From positions 310,001-374,000 of the forward strand of contig JAQGEQ010000322.1 in assembly GCA_034620365.1 (NCBI GenBank): a stretch of 64,000 bases of DNA, read 5' to 3'. Made by a program: the position numbers and the translations under genes. Positions 1-14,600 of the stretch are shown in pieces. The stretch is from Pegea sp. RAD2-039 (lineage: Eukaryota; Chordata; Thaliacea; Salpida; Salpidae). The notes beneath the pieces were generated by a model that saw only the letters and a program-made list of their open reading frames with translations, did not search any database and had not been told where the DNA came from. Position 1 is the stretch's first letter. Every line of letters starts with the position of its first letter.

Positions 1-154
1 CAAGAATTCATTCGGTTAATGTGAATTTAAAGAAAATGATAAAAATATGGAAATGAAGTTAGGTAGAGGGGTAACATTAGTTGGCTGCTAGATAGCAAAT
101 TATTTAAGTTTTCAAATGTTCAATAATTTTGTAACTTTTATCAATTCTTTTGTC

Positions 155-3100
155 TTATCTTAAACAAGTCTTCAGCACCCTAGACCACTACAATTTGCTT
201 GTTTCATAAAAAAGATATTATTGAATTATATTCAGTTTGTTTTGACTAAGATTAAAGGATAAATCAACTGAATTGTATAAAAACTATTGAAGATTTTATA
301 ATAACTATTTGTATCAAATGAAGCAGCTAAAATAACTGAAACATTAAAGTCTAGTTTAATAATCTTTTTCAGTCTTACTTCTTTGGTGGTGACTTGGGTA
401 TGATTAGTTCTTATATGTGTCTCCAACTGTTCATATGTCTGTTGAAAGAAGAAAATAAGATGAAGAAGCAAATTCAATCTGCCTAATTTACCTGAGTTTC
501 AAAATGACAGTGTAAACATTTATAGGATGTAGAAGAAGACTTTATGAGAGGATTTAACGTCGGTGAGTTTAAATGGTGTTGAGAGTTTTGATGAATGAGG
601 CTGAAAAGATAGAAGATCAGAGATGAAGATGAGGATCGTTTGAGATTACTTCATTTCTTTCAAATGAGTTTTCATCGCATGCTCGTTTAGTTGAAGTGAA
701 TTTTTGAAAATTTGTCCACAAATATGACACACAACTGTAGTTGAAGTGTATTCTGTGGATGTAGGACAGGTGGTTGGAGGACATGTGGACAGGTTGGACA
801 CTTACCTGATTCTAATCTTACTTCATTAAACGGGAAAATGGAACCTAAAAAAGAAATTTGTGAATTAGTTTGAAGGAAATCACAAATCTCAACCTGAAGA
901 AATATTTCCATTTAAATTACTTTCAACTGTAACTTCTCGACCAACTGTTTGAGGGTCTAGTACGTTATTAAATCTGTAAAAAATAATGAAAAATTACCCA
1001 CAATGCATTTAATGTGTACAATCATAATCACAAGTCGAAAAACTGGATTTCATTCATAAAAATTTGTTTTCCACCAACGCAATTTGGAATCAATTTTATA
1101 AACGATGATTTGAATAAATTTAATGAAAACTAACTAAACTTTTATTTCTTTATCATTTAGAATAGAATTGAAAAGAAATTAAAAGGAAGTTTTGAATAGA
1201 AATCAATTTGATTCAAATCACATTTCGTTTAAAGACGGGTTTTTAGAAATCAATTGAAACAGCGTATTGTCACGTGGTGCGTGATGGCAAAAATAGATTT
1301 ATCATCAAATTAACTACACGATAATCAGGCAAAACGGAAAGCATACCCCTGGTTGAAGTCAGTAGTTGCGTCTAAATGAACCAGCTTATCTGAAAAACAA
1401 CTGATTAAAAAGCAGCAAGCATTTAAGCTCAATCTCTACTACAAGACACAGAAGCATCAGAGCATGGTGGTTACGTCACGTTGCAGGTTGGGAATTGATC
1501 GAATTTTTCAGCTACAAAGTTTGAATTAGTGGCAAATATTAAAAAAAAAATGATTGAAACTTTATTTCGAAAGTTGGATTGACAATTTAATATAAAATAA
1601 AATCAGAATTTTTTTTGGAAAACAGCTCAAAAAACCGGATATTATTTAGGATTTTTTTAATTAAAATTGTAGCAACTAAAAATTAGATTAATTTTTGTTT
1701 TGTTTTGAGATTTTCTAAGCAAATTAGTGAAGTGAATTAATTGGAATGTTACTGACCTGCCGCTGCTACTTCTTCATTTGAACAATTTCTATCAAATAAA
1801 AATTAATTAATTTGAAAATTGCAATAATTAAATAATCAGAAAATATATATTTACTAAACAATTAAAAAACTTCAACAAAATTGATTAACTTTACATGAAA
1901 CTTGAACAAGCATATCGAAATTGGAAATAATGAATATATCGGTAACTGATACTAAAAGGTCAGTTTGTTAATCAATTAGAAGAAAGAAAGGTAGAAAGAT
2001 GTAGAGAGAAAAGCAAGTAAATTTCTTTTTATCAAAATTCGAATAGTTATTAACTAATTAATTAAACTAACGAAGCCACTTACGTTGTTTTTGCTTCTAA
2101 AGACCTACACTTCGGTTTAATATCTCCTGTAAACATAAACGATTAAATTAAATAATTGAAATTATTTTAAGCATTTAACATTAAGCCAGCCACTATTAAT
2201 TCTTATTCATTAACTGTAAAATCTTCTCAACAATTTTGTGATCTTCTCATAAAGTTTCTGACTGCCACAAAAAGTTTTGAAAAACTAACCTGGTAAGGTT
2301 TTGTTGGTATGGACACTGTCATTGATGTTCTAGAAATAAAAGAAATCTAATTAAAACTGATGTTGCTATTAAGTAAGGAGCTTGCAACAGTATAAATGTA
2401 GTTAAAAGGTTGGTGGGTGGATTTATGAAAATAAGAAGATTAGATTAGTGCAAGCAAAAAGATCGATTTAGTCAAAATTAAACAAACGTTTTATGTAGTT
2501 GAAAAATTGAGTTTGAAAAAATAAACAAGATAAAGGAAAGATTAGTTGTAAAAATCTACCTTAAAAAGGAGATTTTTATCATTAGAAGACTGATCTGATG
2601 TTAGATTCTTAACAAAGTCACTCCTTTCTCTTAAACAATATTTCATAACCTAAAAGAGAAGATGAAAAAGAAATTTACGATTAATAAATTGAGATGATGA
2701 ACTGACAGTTTCAGCCGATAAAGCATCTGCTGCTTGTAAAATTTGTACTAAGTTGTTATCACTGAGACTTGAGATGCCTTGAAGTTTGCCACAGTACAGA
2801 ATCTCAACAAGACATTCGAATCCATAGTAGGAGACGCCGACGAGTTGAATCTTGTCAACCCCCTGAACAAAAGTTGATATTTCAGAAATATGATTTGTTA
2901 AAAATATTGTAAGTTTATAAGAGTGAAGTTTATAAGAGTGATAAAGATAATCTTCATAAATTAAACTAATTAGAAAACTTGGATCTTTAGGTTGACTAAT
3001 ACAAGTTATTAAGTAATTATTAATCAAATAAACTAAACTGACATCTACTTGTGAATCCAATTTAGTGGAAGCAGCAGCAAGTACACATCTGTGTACACTA

Positions 3101-3309
3101 TATTCTCTCTCACCAACTAACACTTTCAAATCACAATGTTTTCCAAGCTTCTGCTGTTGGTACATTGTATTCATAACTATAGCTGAATAGATGATATCAA
3201 TCTGAAGAAACACAATTATATTTTACAAGTTTAGTAAACTATTAGTTAAATTTCAAAAGATTACTTTTCTGTCACCAAAAATTCCATCAAAGTTTTGATG
3301 CAAAGCCAT
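155..3309 (-). CDS. BTB/POZ and C2H2 zinc-finger protein (14 predicted exons)
   Basis: Likely a nuclear transcriptional regulator. The BTB domain would mediate dimerisation or co-repressor binding and the C2H2 fingers DNA binding; this is family knowledge. Exons read on the minus strand: 3309-3265, 3201-3049, 2862-2707, 2649-2560, 2329-2290, 2126-2084, 1788-1757, 1389-1347, 973-894, 844-806, 752-650, 600-492, 438-379 and possibly 187-155. Phases join throughout, giving about 341 aa. Exons 2-3 carry the BTB core (HCDLKVLVGE, HRCVLAAAS, then GVSYYGFECLVEILYCGKL). Exon 11 encodes finger 1 (CHICGQIF...HAMKTH) and the exon 12/13 junction encodes finger 2 (CLHC...HIRTNH), both C-X2-C-X12-H-X4-H. 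The linker is poorly conserved and spread over tiny exons. The last exon and stop are weak, so the true 3' end may lie beyond the left edge. I cannot name an ortholog. Confidence 0.78.
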
Positions 3310-6148
3310 ATTTAAAGTTTTACTTATCAGAAATTATCCCTAAATTTGAAACAAAAAAAATCAGAACCTCATAAATGAAAAAATCTATTAGTAAATTATA
3401 ATAGAAAATAATTAAATGAATAAATTTTTTTACTTTCTAAATATTATCAATAAAGCAAGTATAAAACTTGAAACTAAATTCTACCAATTTGTTAAAAGAT
3501 GGAAAGGTTTTAAATATAATCGATTTTTATTATTATAAATGTAATTTCATTATTTATCAAAATATTGTTTGATTTCGAAAATAATAAACCATGCTTCTTT
3601 CTAAAAATGTAAATAATTTAAAAATGATTTCATAACATCTACATATTTGAAATATATAATAATAATAATAAATAATTATGCAATAAAAATAGTTGAATGT
3701 TAATAAAATCTTTTAACTAATAAATAACAAAAAGAAAACAAAATAAACATAATACATTTGTTTAAAATAAAGAGTAATTTAGTTTTAAAAATTAATAAAC
3801 ATTGAATTTAAAAGATAACTTTTGATCAAAGTATTTTATAAACAAATATAATTTATAATGAAATTAAACATTTATAATTTTATAATTAGATTAAAATATT
3901 AAATAAAAGCTTTTAAAAGCTTTATAAATATTTTAAGATTTTATTCTAAACATATTTTTTTTTGAAATATATAAAGAAAATAATCAAAAAAATATATATA
4001 AAAAATTTCACTCTTTAAAAATAAAAAAGTTCTTTGAAGCCCCTAAAATAACCAGATTGTAAAGATAGATGAAAGATTATTTTACATTAAAGTTATACAT
4101 TTTTACATACAAAAAAAAGCTCAAATAATTCAAAATCTTTTCAAGTTTTGCTTTTAATAATAATTACATCAAATATATCACAAATTTCTTATTAATTTAA
4201 TTTCTATTTTATCGAATTAAGTCTTGTTCCATTTATATACTTTAATAATGTTAATGAAATAATTGAAAATCATTAATTGACAAATTTAGATACAAAAAAT
4301 TGCTAATAAAAATGTTTATAAATGGTTTTATCAGCAGTCAGTTTTAAAAACTACAACAATATTTTCTTAATCTTTATTTACTAATGTTTATATTTAGATA
4401 CTCATCCAAAAATTTAGGAAAAAATATTAAATATTCTCAAAACAATAATTGAAAACAATTGGTATTTTGATTTAGTCTTAAAAACATCTTGATATGTAAA
4501 AAACATGTATCAAAAAATGTTGTTTATTTTCATACTAATTAATTAAAAATATCACATTGACTTATATAAAAAAATAAGATTAAAGAAAAAAATGAATATA
4601 AACTTTTGTAGCTTTTCAAAAACATACTTTATAATAAATTGATATTAATATCATAACTTATTAGCAATTATTTTTCACAGTAAAAGCAAAAATAATTATT
4701 AAAAATAATTAAATCAACATGCTTCTAACAAAAGATAATTCATAACTAATGAAAAACTTCAAACAAACAAAAAATATGAAAATAAAAACTTTAAATAATT
4801 AAGTAATAACCAATTATGGTATAATCTAATAATTAAATAATAAAGTAATTAAATTTTCATATTTTTTTATTAACGATATTACTCAATTTAGAAAACTAAA
4901 ATAAAAAATTGCTCAAAATAAAATTTGATTATATTTTAAAACATTTGTTCAAAAATTTAAAGAAAATTTTTTAAATATTAAAAATAGAATTTCTCACATA
5001 AATAGAAAAAAAAATCAAAATTAAATTAAATAATCAAACCTTTAAAACAATAATTTTTATTATATAAAATCTTTAAAATAATTTATCAACACATGGTAGG
5101 GCTTATTACAACATATTTTTAATGTTGCATATAAAAATCATAAAAAAATTACAAATATGATAAAGAAAACATTAAGATTGCTGTAAAAACTTCAAAAATA
5201 AATAAGTGGAATGGTCGTAATAACTTTTTTAAATGATAAAGTATGCTTTGATGTCAAATTTCAGTATAAAATTTTAATCATGTAAAATTATAAACATTGT
5301 ATTTAAATGAAATCATTAAAAAAACACAGCAAGTCAATAAAGAAAGTTTAATAATTTTGTTTAGATCCATAATATACAAAAAGCAAGAATAAAATATGTG
5401 TTTAAAGTTACTTTACATCAAGAATATCAAAAATGCAAACAACAAGGTTTAAATAACAATTAATCAGATAGTAATTTTAAAGTTTTCAAATTTTCATTCT
5501 AAAAACTTCTCAAGTAAAGAATTCTTATTCAAAATATTATTAAAAATCAAAAGTTTAAAAAATACTTATATAACTTTTTTCATCTATTTCTACTAACTTT
5601 TCACATTTGTTATCACAGTTGTAAATAATTTAATTTTATTAAGTAAAAACCTTTCGAAAAGAATTAGGATAAATTATTTTATTAGATTATTAAATTAATC
5701 GAGAAGGCAGTAGAGAAAATTTCTGACAATTAGCCAGACCAAAAGACGTTTACAAGAAAATGTCAAGGAATTTAAGTAAAAAATAAAATTACTATAATTA
5801 CAAATAAAGAAACATAAAACTATTAGACCAAAAAAGTCTATTAAGTACAAATGACAACTAGCGTATTCAAACGATAATTCATGGAAGCAAAACAATGCAA
5901 ATACTCTAAAAAGAAAGTACATGCATGAATTTAGCACATAAATCATTCCTTGGACCATCTGTGAGGAATAAATTGAAAATAATAACCAAAACTGGCTGTC
6001 TTAAAATAAATATCGAAACTTTAGAATATGATTAACTAAACAAAGTTATTTATAAACTTTCAAGTATCGTATTATTTATAAGTATTAATAAGTGCTAAAG
6101 AATTTTTAAAATAAAATAAATTTTTTGAAAAATTTACTAAAAGGTTTT

Positions 6149-6237
6149 CTAAAAACATAATAAGTAAGGCAATAATGATTTAAACTAGTTGTTCAGTAGT
6201 ATTACTACAAGTGAAAGCTTACTTATTATGTTTTTAG
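6149..6237. repeat. Perfect 20-bp inverted repeat (hairpin or MITE-like)
   Basis: The left arm at 6149-6168 reads CTAAAAACATAATAAGTAAG. The right arm at 6218-6237 is its exact reverse complement. A spacer of 49 bp separates the arms. It could form a hairpin or be a small non-autonomous DNA-transposon relic. No target-site duplication is obvious. Confidence 0.6.
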
Positions 6238-6859
6238 TAAAAATATGCACAAAAATATGTTTATTAATTTGTCTTTGCAACCAGTAATTAAATTTCATAA
6301 CAATATGCAATTGAAATGACTTGAGAGTACATTTTTCTTATAAGTCAACCTCATACAAAATAATTACAGAAAATAATACAAGATGTTGATTGTTATATTT
6401 TGGTATTTGTTAATTGTTCTCAATGCCTTCTCGAAAATCAAAGTACTAACTATAAATTTTATTATTAGCTAAGCTACTTTCTTTTAAAGAAGAATTATTG
6501 GATTGATTTATCAATTTGATCAATTCTTCATTCATAAAATCAACTGATAAAAACCAATGATCTTCTGTTTGGTGGTTGAAGTTGGTAAGTAGGTATAAAG
6601 TAAGTACAAAAGTAGGTTGATGTGCAAATAAACAGAATCAAAATTTTCTTCAAGGAATATGTTTAATTGTAAAGTCTAACTTTATTTTAATCGGAAAATT
6701 ATATTTTATTATTTGATGCAAAAACTATCAGCACACCTATAAACACTTTTGCCGTTTGTTGATAATTTATTTTGTCTTTTTCAATATATTATTTCGTCAT
6801 CAATTAACCTTTTATACTTCTTCGTAGTGTATTAGTTTGTTTCTTGGTAGTGTATCACA

Positions 6860-7105
6860 CTCGCCGGATACGTGGAAGATGTCGGACTTTAGAACAGTGG
6901 ACACATATTTGCGACAAGGCAAAGTTAAAAAAAAACTCGGGCGGAGTTTTTATAGTCAGCTTAATGACAACACATCATTCCGTCTGTTCAGCTGGATAAC
7001 CTTGTTGGTGTGAAAAGTGGAACCCTGCTGCTTGGGCAAGAGCTGGCTATCCATAACCTCTGCCCTGGCTTACGGCATGGCAGCTCTCGGTCGAAACAGG
7101 CCATT
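6860..7105 (+). mobile_element. LINE 3'-tail fragment
   Basis: This GC-richer island in AT-rich DNA ends with CATGGCAGCTCTCGGTCGAA followed by ACAGGCC near 7076-7102. An almost identical string lies at about 59237-59263, directly after the decayed LINE coding region at 57600-59110, and a weaker match lies near 57442-57467. I infer a 5'-truncated copy of the same retrotransposon tail. No open frame survives here. The left boundary is approximate. Confidence 0.5.
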
Positions 7106-8721
7106 TCTTCTTCTGTACCTAGTTTTAGTGACTGAAAATGGTTTTCAGTGAAACAAACCAAATACTGTTTTTAAAAATTAATATTTTTTACATAATCGAA
7201 TTAACGTTTCGTAAAACCAATGATTATGGCTTGTATAATATATATCACATTTTTGGACTATAGTAAAATAGTGATTAAAGGATATTTGTTCCTACTATAG
7301 GCTACTAAAAAATTATTTTGCGCTTATTGATAACTTTAGATAGAGCAAATTTAGATTGTAAATAGTTATTTTAGAATGTGCTTACTAGCTTATCATGATA
7401 AGTTTACACAGCTAATTAGATAATAATAAAAAAGCCATGAGTTGTTGTTACGCTTCCATAAGAGTAAAAACTTTCATAATAATGAAGCAGTTTGCAAAAC
7501 TTTTTTTAGTTTTAACACCTTGATGTACTTAGATTAATATAAGCTTTTTTTTAGTTTCTTATTGTAGCACTCAACATTTGTATAAAGTTTATTTCAACTT
7601 TAGGGTGACTTTAAAAATAAAAAGATGTTTAATAAATTTCTATTTTTTGTTTATATGTTTACAAAAAAAGCAACGGACAAATAAAACATAAACTTACCTT
7701 TTGTTACTCAAACTAAAACTTTATTGAAAGTTGTTTTATATAATTATTTTAGTTTATTATCCATATTTTAAAAGTAAAAACGAGGTTTTAGGAGTTTAGA
7801 CAAGATATAAAAAATAAATTTTGTAGAAACAAAACATAAAACTTCCATTTTAGGCATATAAAAGTTAGATAATTTATAGCTCTTCAAAGAAAATTACATG
7901 GCTTGATAGATTAATTAGTTACTCGTTTATAATAAATGACATTATTATTTACTGTGTTATGAGCAATTTTTTTAATTTACTTTTTTTATTGAAATTTTTA
8001 TTTACTTAGTACAGATTTGATTGTTAATAATCTCTGCTTTTTTGTAAGAAGTAATTGTAATAAATACAAAATACTTTTTATTAGAGTTACTTAAAAGTTA
8101 CCAATTACACTTTCTTATCTATAAAAATGTCTACATATTTTTGTTTTTTTGTGATAAGAAACTTCATTCTATATTTGCTTTTAAATTTGGGATAATTTAT
8201 TTGTGTCTAAAGATAATTTACTATAGCTTGTTGAAAGGTTTATTTGTAAATAGATTCTTTAAAAACTTTTTAGTATTTCTCTCATGAAAACCTTTTTCAT
8301 CAGTTGTGATTTAAAGTTGTGAAAACTAATTATTTTTTTATATGGTAATCTTCTTATATTTAATGTAAACATTATAAATTTATTGTAGTAAATATTTTTA
8401 AATAATTCCTTATTTTTAAATAAATAGTTTCTTATAAGAAATTTATGAATAAAACTTATAAATTTTGTCTAAAGTTTAATAAAACCTTTTATCACCTAAT
8501 TATAAAGCTTGCTTTTAATTGTTTTGTTGAATAGTTAGATGAATGATTTTAAGATGAATTTATTATCACTGATAAACTAGCATTCAATTTACATTACTTA
8601 ATAATCTTATAGTTATAATTTTGATATAAATATCACATTAATTAGAAAATTTATAATTACTTATTTATATGTCAATTTAGAAAACATTGTTCTCAATTCT
8701 TCTTACATAAACTAACCAACC

Positions 8722-11634
8722 ATGGCTGATATTGAAGAGGGCCAATATTCTTTGACTCATAAAAGAAAATATAAAGTTATTTTTCAAGTAAAATTAACTG
8801 ACACTGCTGTAAAAGCTTTAGATACATATCAAAGTCAGGTATGCTGGTTTATTTTATTTTAAATACTTGTAATATATTTCAACTTTAAAAGTTTAATAAC
8901 AGATTGATTTTGTTCAAGTATTTAGTTTAGTATTAGATGATTAAATGTGTAGAAGTTTTTATGACTAAGGATTCTTACAAAATGATTTTTTTTTAATTAG
9001 ACTAATTATGAAACAATCTTGTTTTTAGATTTCTTAGATATTAATCCACAATTAAAAAGTTCTCTTTTATTTATAATTTAATTGTTTTTTATGTTATATA
9101 CATTTATTAAATTTCCAAATATAAATTTATAAATATAATATAATGTTTTAAGATTTAATGATTTTAATTTTTATGTATTATAGGGGTCACCAAGTCAACA
9201 AATTACAATTGCATTAAACGATAAACAAGGGGTAAGTTACACATTTTGTTTCTGATCATTATTTTCAATCTATAGTTACATTTTAATACCATTCTCAGAT
9301 TATTTACTTTTTGTAGCTTTACTTATTCATTACAATTTTTGTAAACCTCTATTTCTTTTTAACTTATGAAATAGAAAATTGAAATACCTGGTAAAGCTGG
9401 TACAGGCAAAAATATGCCTTTTCATTTTACTATAAATGATTCAGTCAGTGAGTTATTAGGAATGGAACATCATAAAACCAGGTCAGTTTGTAATTTTAGA
9501 AATGAAAAATTTGGTTTAGTCTACACTTAGTGATTTTCATCTTTATATTTGTAAAATTTGTGGTTGATATCTTAAAAATGTCTTCATACTTTCATAGATG
9601 ATTACTAAAACTTGTTATTTGTTTTAATTTTTTTCAAATGATTGAATTTTTAATCAGTTATATTTAATTTTTGAGTTGTTCAAAAACAAATCTTTGAAAG
9701 TTCAAAATATTAAATGAAATATCAAATTTAAATTTTACTTAACTCTGATTGGCTTATTCAGCCACCAATCAACAGACGAGATGAAAATCCTGGGAGGAGT
9801 CGGATGCAAGATGCAGATCAGTGCTACATCAGACTCTTTTAAAAATACTTACAATAAAATTAAACAAGTAAAAGTAAACGAAAAAAGATCTCAGTGAGTC
9901 CGAACATCTAAAAGATCAAAAATTTGATCTTTATCATTTTAGCACTATTAGTCAGCCAGGAGTAACTAAACCTTTAAAGAAGAGACCTCGACCCTCACAA
10001 CACTCGCCTACAAATCAAGGTTTCGTTCATTCAATCACATCAACTGTTAAAAGTGACACGTCATCATCTACTACTAACAACGGTGACCAAGCTGGAAAAA
10101 GAACTCGTACCAAACCAAAGCACTCAGGTGCTGGGATTGTAACATCCACAAATCAAATCACTTCTTCCACTAACTCTTTGCTGGCATCTAGTGACAACAA
10201 TCGTAGTTTACAGTAAGTGTTTGAAGTTTCAAAAAACTTTTCTAATAAACATCAATATAGAGAAACAATCGTACATATTTTAATGTTGGGTCCTCAAAAG
10301 ATGATAAACATCCAAGCAAGAGTCCTTAAACATCACAAACAACTCGATCGAAACAATCTCTCCTCTGCTATTCTACAAGTAAGCTACGTCATCACTGCAA
10401 CACATCGATGACGTCATCAACCTAGGTGGCAACTTACGATCAAATACATCGATTCTACAAGCTTCAAGCTCAGCATCACTCCCTCATCAATCCAGACTGG
10501 ATCGGATACACCGAAGACGAAAAAGTAATCATCAGAAGGTACTTGCGGGTGTTGATGACGTCACCAGTTGATGACGTCACTCATAGGAAGAAAACGGAGA
10601 TGTTGACTACTCGTAAGCAACCCACTCCTCGCATCGAACCAAGTCCGCGTCGTCTTGACGACGAAAGTACAAACGCGATTCAGACGAAAGTCCGGATCTC
10701 TCTCTATCAAACCAACGAGAAGAAGGATTCGCCTCTAGATGAACCTTCCGAGACCCTGTTGCCTTCTGATTACGCTCCTAGTGACGTCATCAGCAGTAGC
10801 ACAGTGATTTGTGACACTCTAGTCGACAAATATCACCCATCTGATGACGTAGACTCAATGACGTCATCAAAAGACGAAGCTCAATCACCTCCTTGGCAAC
10901 GTGACGTCACTGTTTCCAGTCGTCACGTGACCAGTGATTGTGAGGTCAAAGCGACGTCATCATCGAAAGGAATTGAAAAAAAGTCTCGAAGCTCAGAATC
11001 TTTCCGAAAAACTCTCAGCGTAGATTTCCAAATGTAAGTCACGTGACGTCATCACCGTTCCGCCTCGCTGAGTTTCAGTTGTTTTTCAGAAAATTTCCTG
11101 AAATTGAAAATGATGAAGCACGTGATACCTACATGAAATACGGAGCTGACCTTGAGATTCAATATCTCAAACACAAACAGAAGGTGATGACATCATTATC
11201 GCGTTGATGACGTCACTAATATGTCGATTATAGTTGATCGTGTATCAGAAGCGATTTCAGAAAGTCTTAGATCAGCATGTGGATGCAACGACCTCTAGTG
11301 GCAGAAATGACATCGAGAAATACATCAATGATCAATTGGACCAACTCTTTCAAGTAAGACTCTCTACTGCCTCCTGGTGGCCAATTTCAATCTACTTCAT
11401 CTTCAGAGAAGTGACTACAAAGCAGATATGTCGAGATATATGATGTGTCACTCGCAAATGATCTTCATCGCGAAACGAATCCACGATTATGACGTCATGA
11501 CGAAGAAGCTAGTGGGTAAAGATGCAAATTTTAATGTGGAGTGTTTACTCGTACATGATGAGACTCAAAGTAATCCTCTAATCTTGGATATTTATCGTCA
11601 TTCGAAATATGAATTTCTTCAATCGAATCATTGA
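8722..11634 (+). CDS. ELL: RNA polymerase II elongation factor ELL
   Basis: ELL suppresses Pol II pausing and is a subunit of super and little elongation complexes in the nucleus. Ten exons: 8722-8838, 9184-9231, 9375-9481, 9762-9893, 9943-10212, 10261-10378, 10426-11033, 11090-11183, 11234-11353, 11407-11634. They give 613 aa with phase kept at every junction. The N-terminal ELL domain is visible as VIFQVKLTDTAVKAL, then KMQISATSDS, then the helical stretch TIVHILMLGP...ARVL and DWIGYTEDE. A Ser/Thr-rich disordered middle (exon 7) follows. The C-terminal occludin/ELL homology domain begins at KFPEIENDEARDTYMKYG and ends near IAKRIHDYD. Exon 7 and adjacent short introns are packed with TGACGTCA. 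The start is the first ATG of exon 1. The tail after IHDYD is about 45 aa and has no family match I recognise. Confidence 0.9.
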
Positions 11635-14600
11635 ATCCGAAAGGAACCTTGTACTCTCGAAGCTGTTGCTTGCCAGTTTTCCGATAAACTCGTAATTTAT
11701 ATTTTTCTCTTTTTTTCTGGGGTGTAAATAAACCTTTTTTCGGTTTCTTTGTCACAATTGTAAACAGGGTTTGTTGTTTTTTGAATAAATTACTTTCCTT
11801 ATTTATTGAACGCACATGGCTGCAGATGACATTGTACAGATCTTATAGAGAACACAAAACAATACGACCGCAGAAAGATAATTAAAATGTTTTTAGTATC
11901 CCAGTTTTACTTAAATATTGTAAAAAAAATTGGAACATTCCAAAAGTAAGAGTTACAAATGAAACTGGTAAGTCACGTGATAACCAAATTATTTGAATCA
12001 TATTTTTATAGCAGAAGTGGAAAAGAGGTTTTGATGAAGCTGGAAAGGATAATTAAAACGGTATTGAAAAAGTAGTTACTGCACAAGACGCTATTAAAGT
12101 TGCTAAGTAGCTTGTTTAAAAAAAAATCATTTACAAAAATCATTAATAATTCTAAACTGTAAAACGAAGTTAGAAAAAAGCGTCGATATTCAGGGATTTA
12201 TTATTGAGCTTGCAAAGACAGACTTTTTATGAAGAAAAGATGTAAGAAAATCTTTCCTGGTAAACAATCTTGGGTTTTATCTTTTTAAAGGTGAGGTTTC
12301 TATAAAGAATATTTGAACTCTAATTAAGTACTGATGGCGAAAAGCTCTCAGAGTCAAAATATTTCTGATCTTAAAACATTTGAGAGTTGGGTTTAGTGGT
12401 AGATGAACCAATTCTAAATAAACAATTTACGTTATGAGCACATTTTACATGATGAGATATAAAGATGACCAGTTATTTAATAATAGGACATTCGATTATT
12501 TGATCGTTGTTGACATAAAAGTCAGGTGATGGCAAAGGGGCCGACTTTGAAAGGTGGAAACATTTGTTGGTAGCTAGCTGAAATTGTCTGGATTGAAGCT
12601 ATAGGTTATTAGACTGCAAAGGTTGAAGAATTAATGATTGAGTATTAAAAGCTTAACATGGTCGACAAAAAAGCTATAAATTTCCAGAAAATTCACAAAA
12701 ACTAAAAAAAGTTGTTTGATATATTGTTGCTTATCAACTTTTTGTAGAATGCCTTTTTTGAATGTTTTAATTTTTGTATTATACTCTAAAAAGTACCCAT
12801 AAAACAACTTAACGACAAAATAGATAAATTTGATTTTAAGATACATTACTACCCGACAAAAAACTTCTAAAATGACTGAAAAAAATAAAGCTTCAACAAA
12901 TTCTCAATTTTTATATTGAAGAAGAAAAATAAAAATCTTTACCCCCTAATAATAAAGAAAGGGAAATATCTAATTAAAAGTTTCGTATAAAACTTAAAAA
13001 AAATATATTCTTCTTTCAACAAAGTTTTATCTGGCATAAATGATCATTTTAATCTGCTAAAAAGAACTATAGCAAGGATGCAATCTAATTTCCATACAAA
13101 ACCACCAAAATCAATACCACCAGAGTAGTATTTATAATTATTTTAAATTAATTAATTGTAGTAATCGTGCAATAAGATTATTTCAAAAGTAACAAGTAGT
13201 CCACTTTTACTGCAAACTACTTGTCCTAATAACGTGAATTCAATACTTTTGTTCTAAAGATTTATTAAGACAACTTAAGTTTATTCAAAGTAAACAACTA
13301 TATTTTGAAGCTTTTTTCATTGAACAAATCTAGTTATAATGTTAATTTAAGAAGACAGTTTATTTAAAATTAAGTTTGAATTATGTTGCAAAGTTACTAG
13401 AGTAAGGCTTCCTAACCAAAGATTTATTTTGTAAGTGGATTTATAATTGAATTTAAACTATCATTGTTTATCTAAATAATGATAATAATTTGATTTGGCT
13501 TTTGAGAAAAAATTCTAAACTATCTAAACGCAAAAAAAGGTGCAAATACTGATTAGGGGTTTTCAAAAAGAAAAAGCAGGTAAAAAGATAAAAATCATTT
13601 TACTGAAGTTTTGTTTGATAATAATAAATATCTAACTATCTTCAAATTATTTAATTTCTCTATTTATCAAATATATAATTGTTTTCGAAATATATAATAT
13701 ATTTGTTAACTTTAAACATCAGAAACGTCATCGTTTCCAAGCATAAAAAAGTGTACCGATTAATTGCAGCAATATTAAACGAACTTTAGAAAGTCTTTCT
13801 ATTCTTTAAATATATTTATAAAAATATTTAATAAATATATTTTAAGATGATGTATACTAGAAAGGGTGTTTTGGTAAAATACTAAAAACAATTTCAAAAA
13901 GTTTACATAAACAACGCCCCTATGCCTAAGCGCCAACAAAAAACTTTTCTTAATCTTGTCTTCGTAGTAGCAGCTTATTAATGAATATATGTTAACAATT
14001 ATATATTTTTCGTTTTATATTATTTCTGTGTAATAATTTAACACAAATTTTAGTCTTTTTTAAAATTATCCATGTGGTATTACATAATTAATTTTTTTAA
14101 TTTAGCTTTTTTAAAGATTAGGAAAAAAACTGTTTAAATGAAAAATTAATTGTTTTATAAATTGTATAAAGTTTGTTGATTATTTCAATAAATTTTTAAA
14201 CTTGAATTTTTACACAGATTAATTAGAAGTACAACATTTTTTTAATTGTATTTCTTAATTCAATATTACTTTTTTACAAATAATTCTTACTTTGCAAATG
14301 TTGAGTTAAGATTGAAATATAGTAGTTATGAAAATACAATTATTAACTCGTTTATTTGATAGTTTTTATTTTTTGGGGGGTTAAATGGCTATTTTATTAA
14401 ATTTTAGTTGTAATAGTTATTATGAATACAATTTATATTTATAAATATTTATAAACTATTATCATTTTCTATATCTTTATACAGACTTTATATATTGAGT
14501 TGATTTATACAAAGGAAAAACAGTAATTATTTTTGTACTTTGAGCAAAGTTTTAAATTGTTTTTGACTTTGAAATTTTTAAGTTCAAAAAATGTAATTAA

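Larger units (their letters stand above)
3310..8721. other. AT-rich intergenic region
   Basis: This 5.4-kb stretch between the divergent BTB-ZF and ELL genes is very AT-rich, with many A/T runs. Apart from the inverted repeat at 6149-6237 and the LINE-like tail near 6860-7105 I see no supported gene. The open frame at 5695-5958 on the minus strand has hydrophobic low-complexity composition, no family signature and no splice context, so I do not call it. Confidence 0.6.

Noticed and set aside
5695-5958. 87-codon open frame on the minus strand in the left intergenic region
   Set aside because: Hydrophobic, F/L/C-rich translation of AT-rich DNA, with no family pattern, splice partners or poly(A) context.
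12000-12640. Possible decayed gene between ELL and EPB41L5
   Set aside because: Short gene-like words in several frames, but frequent stops, no splice chain and no recognisable family.
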